Shown piece by piece: positions 1 to 4,762 of a stretch of DNA of 6,520 bases. The notes beneath the pieces were generated by a model. The model saw only the letters and a list, made by a program, of their open reading frames with translations, searched no databases and was not told the DNA's origin. Each line of letters begins with the position of its first letter. Position 1 is the stretch's first letter. This DNA comes from an uncultured Bacteroidales bacterium. Lineage in GTDB: Bacteria > Bacteroidota > Bacteroidia > Bacteroidales > F082. A program made the translations under genes and the position numbers. The stretch covers positions 1-6,520 of the forward strand of contig CALEMB010000182.1 in the NCBI GenBank assembly GCA_937902805.1, read 5' to 3'.

Positions 1-45
1 CCGCCTTGTAAGGGCGATGCTCTGAACCAACTGAGCTAAGCTCCC
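1..45 (-). tRNA. tRNA-Val(UAC), 3' part missing at window edge
   Basis: Read on the minus strand from 45, the sequence has a 5' acceptor strand GGGAGCT, a TA spacer, a D-arm GCTC/GAGC with the usual AGTTGG loop, and an anticodon stem TCGCC/GGCGG closing the loop CTTACAA. The anticodon is therefore TAC, a valine tRNA reading GUA and, by wobble, GUG and probably GUU. The window ends at the last base of the anticodon stem, so the variable loop, T-arm and 3' acceptor strand lie outside. Identity rests on the anticodon and the canonical arms. The missing half means acceptor pairing cannot be verified here. Confidence 0.9.
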
Positions 46-50
46 AACTT

Positions 51-75
51 CCCCCTTGTAAGGGGGCAAGGGGGA
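51..75 (-). repeat. GC-rich hairpin in the leader of tRNA-Val
   Basis: CCCCCTTGTAAGGGGG at 51-66 is a self-complementary 16-mer, followed by CAAGGGGG, which offers a second possible right arm. It lies between the promoter and the first base of the tRNA, so it should be transcribed as part of the pre-tRNA leader. C-run/G-run palindromes of this form also occur as dispersed extragenic repeats in Bacteroidetes and cyanobacteria; that comparison is from memory. No T-run follows in the tRNA direction, so it does not look like an intrinsic terminator. Confidence 0.6.
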
Positions 76-85
76 TTTGAGGCTG

Positions 86-118
86 CAAAAATAGGAAATT
101 TTAATTCGATACAGCCAA
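86..118 (-). promoter_or_regulatory. Bacteroidetes-type promoter for tRNA-Val
   Basis: The minus strand reads TATTTTTG (plus positions 93 down to 86), an exact match to the -7 consensus TAnnTTTG. A TTGG about 21 nt upstream (plus 115-118) could serve as a weak -33 box. The -7 element continues as GCAGCC, an extension nearly shared with the other two stable-RNA promoters in this window. The predicted start near 80 would give a leader of about 35 nt containing the hairpin. Confidence 0.6.
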
Positions 119-166
119 TTTTTCTCATTTTTCGGCAACTTATTATGCAATTTCCCAACTTTTTCT

Positions 167-174
167 TATTTTTG
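167..174 (+). promoter_or_regulatory. Bacteroidetes -7 promoter element for the Tim44-like gene
   Basis: TATTTTTG is an exact match to TAnnTTTG. No good TTTG -33 box is seen 17-23 nt upstream. A start near 180 would give a leader of about 30 nt before the ATG at 212. It is divergent from the tRNA-Val promoter, and the two -7 elements are about 75 bp apart. Confidence 0.6.
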
Positions 175-211
175 TAGGATAAACCCTTGTATAATTTTGC
201 CTTTTGGAGGA

Positions 212-1108
212 ATGAAAAAATTAAAATTCAACAAATTAAGAGCATATTTGCCCATACTCCTACTCGTTTTGGCTGTTGTGTGCTGCAACATGGCCATTGC
301 AGACGTGGGCAACAACAACCGCTATAGCTCTGGTGGTGGCGATTTCGGCGGCGGTGATTTCGACTTAGGTGTACTTATCGGTTGGCTTATCAACCTGTTC
401 ATCGAAAGCCCAGTATTAGGTTTAATCGTGGTAGTGATTATCATCATCGTCTACCGTATCAGAAAGAAGAAATCAAATAGTGCTGACGCCATCAACCAAA
501 ACGTGAATCAGCAAGCTAACAACGATTTCGTCTTCGACAATAGCGCTACGGTGGCAGCCCAAATCCAAAAAATCGACCCGAACTTCTCGTCCGACAAGTT
601 CATCGGCTTCGCCCGAGAGGTGTTCATGAAGATACAAGAGGCCTGGACCACCAAGGACTGGAGGCCCATCCGCCCCTTCGAGAGCGAGACCTTGTTTAAC
701 CAGCACAAACAGCAGTTGGACGAGTACATCCGTTCGAAAAAGACCAACATAGTGGAGAAAATCACTATCAAGCACTGCTCGCTGCACAGCTTCAGACAAG
801 ACGGCGACAAGGAGGTGCTCACCGTGTGGCTCAACGCGATGATGCGTGACTATGTAATCGACGACGAGACCAAGAACGTGCTGGAAAGCGACCCGAACCG
901 CGACTGGTACATGAAATATGAGATGGTCTTCAACCGCAAAGCTGGCGTAAAGACCGACCCAGGCAAGAAAGGCAACACCATCACCAACTGTCCGAACTGC
1001 GGCGCGCCCACCGAAATCACCTCGTCAGGACAATGCGCCTATTGCGGCAGCGTCATCACCAACGGAGAACATGATTGGGTGTTGACCGACATACATTCGA
1101 GAACCTAA
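212..1108 (+). CDS. Tim44-like domain membrane protein with C-terminal zinc ribbon
   Basis: This is a 298-residue protein counted from ATG 212. An in-frame TTG at 197 would add five residues (MPFGG), but 212 gives a normal signal peptide beginning MKKLKFNKLR. Residues 1-30 look like a signal peptide (hydrophobic core 13-22, AIA before a possible cleavage). Residues 41-50 are Gly/Asp-rich (GGGDFGGGDF), and 53-81 form a TM helix followed by RIRKKK, so the large C-terminal part should be cytosolic. Residues about 112-290 resemble the Tim44-like family (NTF2/MlaC-like fold). Cys260, Cys263, Cys275 and Cys278 form a CPNC/CAYC zinc ribbon inserted before the closing HDWVLTDI. No enzymatic motif is seen, so a scaffold or lipid/protein-binding role is inferred. 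The next gene is an SPFH protein that also ends in zinc ribbons, suggesting a shared complex. The Tim44 assignment is from pattern recognition. Confidence 0.82.
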   Translation: MKKLKFNKLRAYLPILLLVLAVVCCNMAIADVGNNNRYSSGGGDFGGGDFDLGVLIGWLINLFIESPVLGLIVVVIIIIVYRIRKKKSNSADAINQNVNQQANNDFVFDNSATVAAQIQKIDPNFSSDKFIGFAREVFMKIQEAWTTKDWRPIRPFESETLFNQHKQQLDEYIRSKKTNIVEKITIKHCSLHSFRQDGDKEVLTVWLNAMMRDYVIDDETKNVLESDPNRDWYMKYEMVFNRKAGVKTDPGKKGNTITNCPNCGAPTEITSSGQCAYCGSVITNGEHDWVLTDIHSRT

Positions 1109-1109
1109 T

Positions 1110-1190
1110 GATAGCTATCAGCCATCAGCAGTCAGCTATCAGCTCAGTTCTGGCAAGCTGAAAGCTGATTGCTGAGAGCTGAGAGCTAAT
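1110..1190. repeat. Imperfect inverted repeat built from heptamers
   Basis: The left arm (1113-1147) reads as five heptamers: AGCTATC, AGCCATC, AGCAGTC, AGCTATC, AGCTCAG. The right arm (1156-1190) reads AGCTGAA, AGCTGAT, TGCTGAG, AGCTGAG, AGCTAAT. Bases 1110-1144 can pair with 1156-1190 around an 11-nt loop, giving a stem of about 35 bp with roughly six mismatches, mostly at the variable seventh position. The odd unit (AGCAGTC on the left, TGCTGAG on the right) falls in register, so the arms are complementary unit by unit. It begins two bases after the stop codon of the Tim44-like gene. No T-run follows on the plus strand, so it is not a classical terminator, but it could partly block read-through or protect the upstream 3' end. 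Confidence 0.85.
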
Positions 1191-1198
1191 ACAAATAG

Positions 1199-1243
1199 AA
1201 ACAATCAAACAATTAAATAAATCAACAATTAAACAACAACACA
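1199..1243 (+). promoter_or_regulatory. G-free A-rich leader of the SPFH gene
   Basis: From 1199 to the start codon the plus strand contains no G and consists almost entirely of A, C and T, with AATCAAACAATTAAA (1203-1217) imperfectly repeated at 1220-1234. There is no Shine-Dalgarno sequence. Unstructured A-rich leaders of this kind are known to favour initiation in Bacteroidetes. No TAnnTTTG element is visible between 1109 and 1243, so the SPFH gene is probably transcribed from the promoter of the upstream gene, or from a promoter I cannot recognise. Confidence 0.5.
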
Positions 1244-2509
1244 ATGGGATTAATTAAAGCAATCGCAGGCGCCATTGGAGGCACCATGAAAGACCAATGG
1301 TTAGATCTAATCAAATGTGACGACATGGACATGAACACCCTGATGGTGAAGCAGACCACCAAGACGGGTCAAATCTCAAAAGGTAGCCGCATCCTTGTGG
1401 CACCTGGTCAGGTGGCCGTCATCTACGACAGTGGTTCCGTGCTCGACGCGACAGCCGAAGAAGGTGTCTACACCTTCGACCAGTCATCATCGCCGTCGTT
1501 CTTCGGTGGACAGTTTGGTCCTGTCTTCAAGGAGATGTGGCAGCGTTTCACCTACGGTGGCACTCCCGCCAAGGAACAGGCCGTGTTCTTCTTCAACGCT
1601 AAGGAAATCCTCGACAACAAGTTCGGTACTGCCACGCCCATTCCCTTCCAGGATTGGTCACACGCCATCCCGAACCAGATGACCGGCTCGCTCAGCCCGA
1701 TGGGTGTCAACGTGCGCTGCTACGGCAAATACACCTTCAAGCTCGACGACGTGGCCGTCTTTATGCGCATCCATGCCGGCACTGCCAACGTGGTGAGGAA
1801 AGGCGACATCACCGAGCAGATGCGTAGCGAAGTCATCGCCGCATTCCAGAACGTGCTGAATGAGATGGGCAACAGCCAACACCGTGTGCCCGTGCTCGAG
1901 CTACCCAGCTACACCGACGAGATGAAACAGGTGATGGATGAGCGCGTGTTCGACGAGCCCATCCGTGCCAGAGGTGTCAAATTGGTCAGCTTCACCGTGG
2001 AATCCGTCTCGCTCGACGATGCCAGCCAAGCCAAGATCGACCGTTACGAATACAGCTCCAACTCGATGATGCAGCAAGGCAAGATCATCGACGTCATGGA
2101 GACTGCCGCTGGCAACGAAGCTGGCGCTGGCAATGCCTTCATTGGCCTCGGCATGATGAATGCCGGCACTGGCGGCATGACGGGTGGCGCGATGCAAAAC
2201 GCATGGAACAACCAAGGCCAGCAGGCCAATTACGACCCGTATGCCCCGCAAGGTGGCGCACAAGCGAAAGGTGTCCCCTGCCCAAAATGTGGCACGCCCA
2301 TCACGGGTAAGTTCTGCCCCGAGTGCGGCACACCTGCGCCAGCACCCAAGCCCATGATGAAATGCCCGAAATGCGGCACCGAAAGCAACGGCAAGTTCTG
2401 CCCCGAATGCGGTACGCCAATGGCAGCCGTGGGACCGAAGCGTTGCCCGAAATGCGGCACCGAAGTAACAGGCAAGTTCTGCCCAGAGTGCGGCACGCCC
2501 GTGGAATAA
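1244..2509 (+). CDS. SPFH-domain (YdjI/COG4260-like) protein with three tandem zinc ribbons
   Basis: This 421-residue protein starts MGLIKAIAGAIGG, an amphipathic glycine-rich N-terminus followed by MKDQWLDLIKCDD, typical of the YdjI-like SPFH family (sometimes labelled 'virion core protein'). The SPFH core covers about residues 40-265, including APGQVAVIYDSG (53-64) and the VKLVSFTVESVSLDD segment (245-259). A low-complexity Gly/Ala/Asn/Gln linker (about 288-343) leads to three Cys4 ribbons: Cys346/349/358/361, Cys374/377/386/389 and Cys401/404/413/416. Each is CPKCGT followed by GKFCPECGTP. From memory, Bacillus YdjI is encoded beside membrane partners and helps recruit PspA. Here the upstream neighbour is a Tim44-like zinc-ribbon membrane protein, so a membrane-stress or scaffold complex is a reasonable inference. 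No enzymatic activity is expected. The ATG at 1244 fits the family N-terminus. Confidence 0.88.
   Translation: MGLIKAIAGAIGGTMKDQWLDLIKCDDMDMNTLMVKQTTKTGQISKGSRILVAPGQVAVIYDSGSVLDATAEEGVYTFDQSSSPSFFGGQFGPVFKEMWQRFTYGGTPAKEQAVFFFNAKEILDNKFGTATPIPFQDWSHAIPNQMTGSLSPMGVNVRCYGKYTFKLDDVAVFMRIHAGTANVVRKGDITEQMRSEVIAAFQNVLNEMGNSQHRVPVLELPSYTDEMKQVMDERVFDEPIRARGVKLVSFTVESVSLDDASQAKIDRYEYSSNSMMQQGKIIDVMETAAGNEAGAGNAFIGLGMMNAGTGGMTGGAMQNAWNNQGQQANYDPYAPQGGAQAKGVPCPKCGTPITGKFCPECGTPAPAPKPMMKCPKCGTESNGKFCPECGTPMAAVGPKRCPKCGTEVTGKFCPECGTPVE
2279..2491 (+). repeat. Tandem zinc-ribbon coding repeats (three copies)
   Basis: The three Cys4 modules are coded at 2279-2326, 2363-2410 and 2444-2491, spaced 84 and 81 nt apart. 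Copies 2 and 3 begin with the same 20 bases, TGCCCGAAATGCGGCACCGA, and all three share AAGTTCTGCCC. The near-identity at DNA level, including synonymous positions, suggests duplication within the gene or ongoing homogenisation. The linkers between modules (PAPAPKPMMK and MAAVGPKR) are Pro/Ala-rich and less similar. Confidence 0.85.
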
Positions 2510-2543
2510 AAAATGTAGAGACGTGCCATGGCGCGTCTCTACA
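2508..2543 (-). terminator. Intrinsic terminator of tRNA-Gly, overlapping the SPFH stop codon
   Basis: Positions 2514-2543 form a 30-nt palindrome (arms TGTAGAGACGYGCCA) centred between 2528 and 2529, with a single T-G mismatch (2524/2533). Read on the minus strand, it starts 12 nt after the tRNA-Gly 3' end and is followed by A and then six T (2513 down to 2508), the classical hairpin plus U-tract. On the plus strand the hairpin is followed by ATAATAAT, a much weaker tail, so termination of the SPFH transcript here is less certain. The same palindrome type is, from memory, a dispersed repeat in Bacteroidetes and cyanobacteria. Confidence 0.75.
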
Positions 2544-2555
2544 ATAATAATCGCG

Positions 2556-2628
2556 AGCGAATAACGGGGTTCGAACCCGCGACCCTCAGCTTGGGAAGCT
2601 GATGCTCTACCAACTGAGCTACATTCGC
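2556..2628 (-). tRNA. tRNA-Gly(CCC)
   Basis: Read from 2628 on the minus strand, a complete 73-nt cloverleaf is seen. Acceptor GCGAATG pairs with TATTCGC (one G-T at the base), with discriminator T. The D-arm is GCTC/GAGC with loop AGTTGGTA, the anticodon stem is TCAGC/GCTGA around TTCCCAA, and the T-arm is GCGGG/CCCGT with loop TTCGAAC. The anticodon is CCC, reading GGG. CCA is not encoded. It is an isolated single tRNA lying antisense to the flanking protein genes. Confidence 0.95.
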
Positions 2629-2638
2629 ATTTGCGCTG

Positions 2639-2668
2639 CAAAAATACGAAAAATATCATAACTACAAA
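2639..2668 (-). promoter_or_regulatory. Promoter of tRNA-Gly, overlapping the LOG-gene upstream region
   Basis: The minus strand has TTTG (plus 2665-2668), an 18-nt spacer, then TATTTTTTG (plus 2647 down to 2639), a -7 element with one extra T relative to TAnnTTTG. It continues GCAGCG, like the other stable-RNA promoters here. The predicted start near 2633 is only a few bases from the mature 5' end at 2628. The whole promoter lies within 40 bp of the LOG-gene start on the opposite strand. Confidence 0.6.
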
Positions 2669-2677
2669 CAGAATACA

Positions 2678-3394
2678 ATGCAAATCTCAGTAAAAGACGA
2701 ACAAATTATCCACGAAAGTTTTCACCCTAAGTCGTGGACCGAAATAAAGACCCACAACGCATGGTCAGTATTCAAGATTATGGCCGAATTTGTGGATGGC
2801 ATGGAAAAGATGTCTAGAATCGGGCCTTGCGTGGCCATCTTCGGCTCAGCACGAACCCAACCTGACGACAAGTACTACCAGATGGCTGTTGAGATTGCCG
2901 AAAAACTTACTGACTATGGGTTCGGCATCATCACCGGTGGCGGTCCCGGCATCATGGAAGCTGGCAACAAGGGTGCTCAGCAAGGGGGTGGCACCAGCGT
3001 CGGACTGAATATCAATTTGCCTTTTGAGCAGCATTTCAATCCCTACATCGATTCCGACAAGAACATCGATTTCGACTATTTCTTCGTCCGCAAGACCATT
3101 TTCATGCGTTACGCACAGGGTTACATCGCCATGCCTGGCGGCTTTGGCACCTTGGACGAACTCTCAGAAGCCATCACCCTCATCCAGACCAACAAGATGG
3201 TGGAGTTCCCCGTCGTTCTTGTCGGTAGTGAGTACTGGAACGGCCTCGTCGACTGGTTCAGGAACACCCTGCTTCCCAACAATATGATCAAGGAAGAAGA
3301 CTTCGACATCTTCCACATCGTCGACACCGCCGATGACGCCGTGAAGGTCATCAAGGATTTCTACAAGAAATACGCCGTCAAGCCGAATTTCTAA
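2678..3394 (+). CDS. LOG-family (TIGR00730-type) Rossmann-fold nucleotide phosphoribohydrolase
   Basis: This is a 238-residue cytosolic protein of the LOG family, once annotated as 'lysine decarboxylase'. Characterised members hydrolyse the N-glycosidic bond of (cytokinin) nucleoside 5'-monophosphates to release free base and ribose 5-phosphate. The family signature is complete: VAIFGSART (52-60), GGGPGIMEAGNKGA (87-100) and PGGFGTLDE (153-161), which supplies the catalytic Glu and phosphate-binding loop. VRKTIFMRYA (137-146) sits before it as in other members. About 45 residues precede the first Rossmann strand, longer than in the shortest members. The substrate in a bacterium of this kind is not deducible; AMP or another purine monophosphate is the usual guess. 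Its stop codon overlaps the start of the next gene, so the two are co-translated. No clear plus-strand promoter is visible in the 49 nt between it and tRNA-Gly. Confidence 0.92.
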   Translation: MQISVKDEQIIHESFHPKSWTEIKTHNAWSVFKIMAEFVDGMEKMSRIGPCVAIFGSARTQPDDKYYQMAVEIAEKLTDYGFGIITGGGPGIMEAGNKGAQQGGGTSVGLNINLPFEQHFNPYIDSDKNIDFDYFFVRKTIFMRYAQGYIAMPGGFGTLDELSEAITLIQTNKMVEFPVVLVGSEYWNGLVDWFRNTLLPNNMIKEEDFDIFHIVDTADDAVKVIKDFYKKYAVKPNF

Positions 3395-3825
3395 TGCGAC
3401 GCTACACAGAAATTCCCATACAACTGCTTGACATCGAAGGAGAAGGCTTCCATATCATGGTCAAAGGATCGATCCATGGTAAGGAAGCCTCTTTCCTCAT
3501 CGACACGGGTGCCTCACGTTCCGTCTTCGATCCCAAGACCATCTCTTCCTTCATTGACGGCCTGACCTTCGAGAAGAAAGAAGGCATGACGGCAGGTGTG
3601 GGCAGCTCCGACCTGGAGAGTGCCACCTTCCGCATCGACGCTTTCTCTTTGGGAGACATGGAAATCCTTGACTATGAAGCCGTTGCCCTGGATTTGGAGA
3701 ACATCCATGAAATGTACGGCAAACTCGGTCTGCCCCACATCGATGGCATACTCGGTGGGGATTTGCTCAAGCGGCACAAAGCCGTCATCAACTACAGGAA
3801 CAAGAAACTGAGGTTGACACCGTAA
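3394..3825 (+). CDS. Small retropepsin-like aspartic protease
   Basis: This 143-residue protein has one aspartic protease signature, FLIDTGASRSVFD (34-46, catalytic Asp37). The later IDGILGGDLLKRHKAVINY (116-134) matches the hydrophobic-Gly segment and final strand of single-domain retropepsin-like proteases (Asp_protease_2 type). Such proteins act as homodimers with one Asp from each subunit. No signal peptide or TM helix is present, so it should be cytosolic, unlike many bacterial relatives that are membrane-anchored. The ATG shares its A with the TAA of the LOG gene (TAATG), so translation is probably coupled. The natural substrate is unknown. The gene ends 4 bp before the stop codon of the convergent SUMF1-like gene, leaving no room for a separate terminator. 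Confidence 0.85.
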   Translation: MRRYTEIPIQLLDIEGEGFHIMVKGSIHGKEASFLIDTGASRSVFDPKTISSFIDGLTFEKKEGMTAGVGSSDLESATFRIDAFSLGDMEILDYEAVALDLENIHEMYGKLGLPHIDGILGGDLLKRHKAVINYRNKKLRLTP

Positions 3826-3829
3826 AAGG

Positions 3830-4690
3830 TTATTCCGTTTCCTCCTCGTTTTCAGCCTCTTTCATCAGAATCTCGTCTTCCGAGGCCTCCTCTTCTTTCA
3901 CATACTTCGCATCCAAGCACAGCCTGAATCCACCGAAAGAATTCTTCAGGTCGGGCAGACGTTTGCCACGCCATGAGACACGACATGAAGTCTTGGGCAA
4001 CTGCCATGCCCCGCCACGGATGCAGTACATCTCGCCTTCCTTGCCCAGTTTAGCATTGCGTTCCCTGTCAAAATAATGGTATTTGGAACTGCACCACTCC
4101 CACACATTGCCGCTCATGTCGTAGATACCTAACTCGTTGGGGCTGCGTTTCTTGGGATTCATGAGTTTCCCAGTATTGCCGTTATGCCAAGCCACACGGT
4201 CCACATCTTTGCCACCACTGTAAATATAACCTCGTGAGTTCTTGCCGCCACGCGCCGCATACTCCCATTCCTCCTCGGTAGGCAGGCGGAAGTGCATCCC
4301 CGTGATGCTGTCGATGCAATACAAGAACTCCTGCACCTCATAATAATCGACATCGGTCACAGGAAGCTTATCGCCCTTCTTTTTGCTTGGATTATAACCC
4401 ATTACAGCTTTCCAAAGCTTCTGCGTCACCTCGGTTTGGCCGATGTAGTAATTCTCTTTAATCACCACATAATGCACGGGCAACTCATCGGTTTGCGAAT
4501 AGCGGTCGTAGTTGAATTCGGCCGTATCCATGTGCTGCGCGCCCATCCAAAAGCTGCCTTGCTCAACAAGCACCATGTTGAAAGACACCTTATTAACTCG
4601 ATAGGAAGAAGGAGCAGGCAAGGTATCCTGGGCGACAACTGCCATTTGCACGAGAAACAGCAAGCCAAAAAACAGGGAAATTTTCTTCAT
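3830..4690 (-). CDS. Secreted SUMF1/FGE-sulfatase-fold protein, probably non-catalytic
   Basis: This is a 286-residue protein. Residues 1-20 (MKKISLFFGLLFLVQMAVVA) are a signal peptide with likely cleavage before Gln21. There is no lipobox, so a soluble periplasmic or secreted protein is expected. The SUMF1/formylglycine-generating-enzyme-like domain spans about 38-260. It shows MVLVEQGSFWMG (39-50), IGQTEVTQKLW (83-93), FRLPTEEEWEYAARGG (134-149), NELGIYDMSGNVWEWC (185-200), IRGGAW (224-229) and the closing GGFRLC (253-258). In true FGE two Cys in the segment after the GGS motif bind copper. Here the first position aligns with Leu231 and only Cys236 remains, so sulfatase activation is unlikely and a binding or structural role is more probable. 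Residues 265-286 form an acidic tail (12 of 22 residues Asp/Glu). The gene is monocistronic, convergent with the protease and divergent from the response regulator. Confidence 0.88.
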   Translation of the reverse strand: MKKISLFFGLLFLVQMAVVAQDTLPAPSSYRVNKVSFNMVLVEQGSFWMGAQHMDTAEFNYDRYSQTDELPVHYVVIKENYYIGQTEVTQKLWKAVMGYNPSKKKGDKLPVTDVDYYEVQEFLYCIDSITGMHFRLPTEEEWEYAARGGKNSRGYIYSGGKDVDRVAWHNGNTGKLMNPKKRSPNELGIYDMSGNVWEWCSSKYHYFDRERNAKLGKEGEMYCIRGGAWQLPKTSCRVSWRGKRLPDLKNSFGGFRLCLDAKYVKEEEASEDEILMKEAENEEETE

Positions 4691-4708
4691 TTTGATTCAA
4701 TTTGAACG

Positions 4709-4716
4709 CAAAAATA
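4709..4716 (-). promoter_or_regulatory. Bacteroidetes -7 element for the SUMF1-like gene
   Basis: The minus strand reads TATTTTTG (plus 4716 down to 4709), an exact TAnnTTTG match. A start near 4703 leaves a leader of only about 13 nt before the ATG at 4690. No TTTG -33 box at standard spacing is visible. The closest (complement of CAAA, 4729-4732) is 12 nt away, shorter than usual. Confidence 0.6.
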
Positions 4717-4720
4717 GAAA

Positions 4721-4752
4721 TTTTGCGCCAAAAGTCGCTATCTTTGCGCAAA
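4721..4752. promoter_or_regulatory. Pair of TTTG-CGC-CAAA palindromes in the divergent intergenic region
   Basis: TTTTGCGCCAAAA (4721-4733) has TTTTG/CAAAA arms around CGC, and TTTGCGCAAA (4743-4752) is a perfect 10-bp palindrome. Their centres are about 20.5 bp apart, close to two helical turns, and they lie between the two divergent -7 elements and over the start region of the response-regulator promoter. This arrangement could be a two-site operator. The alternative is that the second palindrome is just the usual downstream extension of a TAnnTTTG promoter. Confidence 0.35.
4739..4746 (+). promoter_or_regulatory. Bacteroidetes -7 element for the response-regulator gene
   Basis: TATCTTTG is an exact TAnnTTTG match. 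A transcription start near 4750-4753 would leave only about 10-13 nt before the ATG at 4763, a very short leader without a Shine-Dalgarno sequence. The nearest TTTG upstream (4722-4725) is 13 nt away, shorter than the usual -33/-7 spacing. Confidence 0.65.
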
Positions 4753-4762
4753 AATAGACAAG

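Noticed and set aside
197..211. Upstream TTG start for the Tim44-like protein
   Set aside because: It would add MPFGG before a normal signal peptide starting at ATG 212. The GGAGG at 206-210 is too close to 212 to act as a standard ribosome site, but Bacteroidetes do not depend on one.
281..289. Cys24/Cys25 as a lipobox in the Tim44-like protein
   Set aside because: The preceding residues are AVV, without the small residue (Gly/Ala/Ser) required before the cysteine, so a cleaved or uncleaved ordinary signal is more likely.
2279..2491. CRISPR-like spaced repeats
   Set aside because: The repeats are in-frame Cys4 coding modules within a clear protein gene, not identical repeats with unique spacers.
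1901..2683. Long open frame of 260 codons on the minus strand
   Set aside because: It lies antisense to the SPFH gene, runs through the tRNA-Gly gene and terminator, and its protein is low-complexity Ala/Gly/His/Phe as expected from the complement of zinc-ribbon codons.
4292..4705. 137-codon plus-strand frame opposite the SUMF1-like gene
   Set aside because: It is antisense to a gene with clear family motifs and a signal peptide, and its translation is His/Leu/Ile-rich without recognisable domains.
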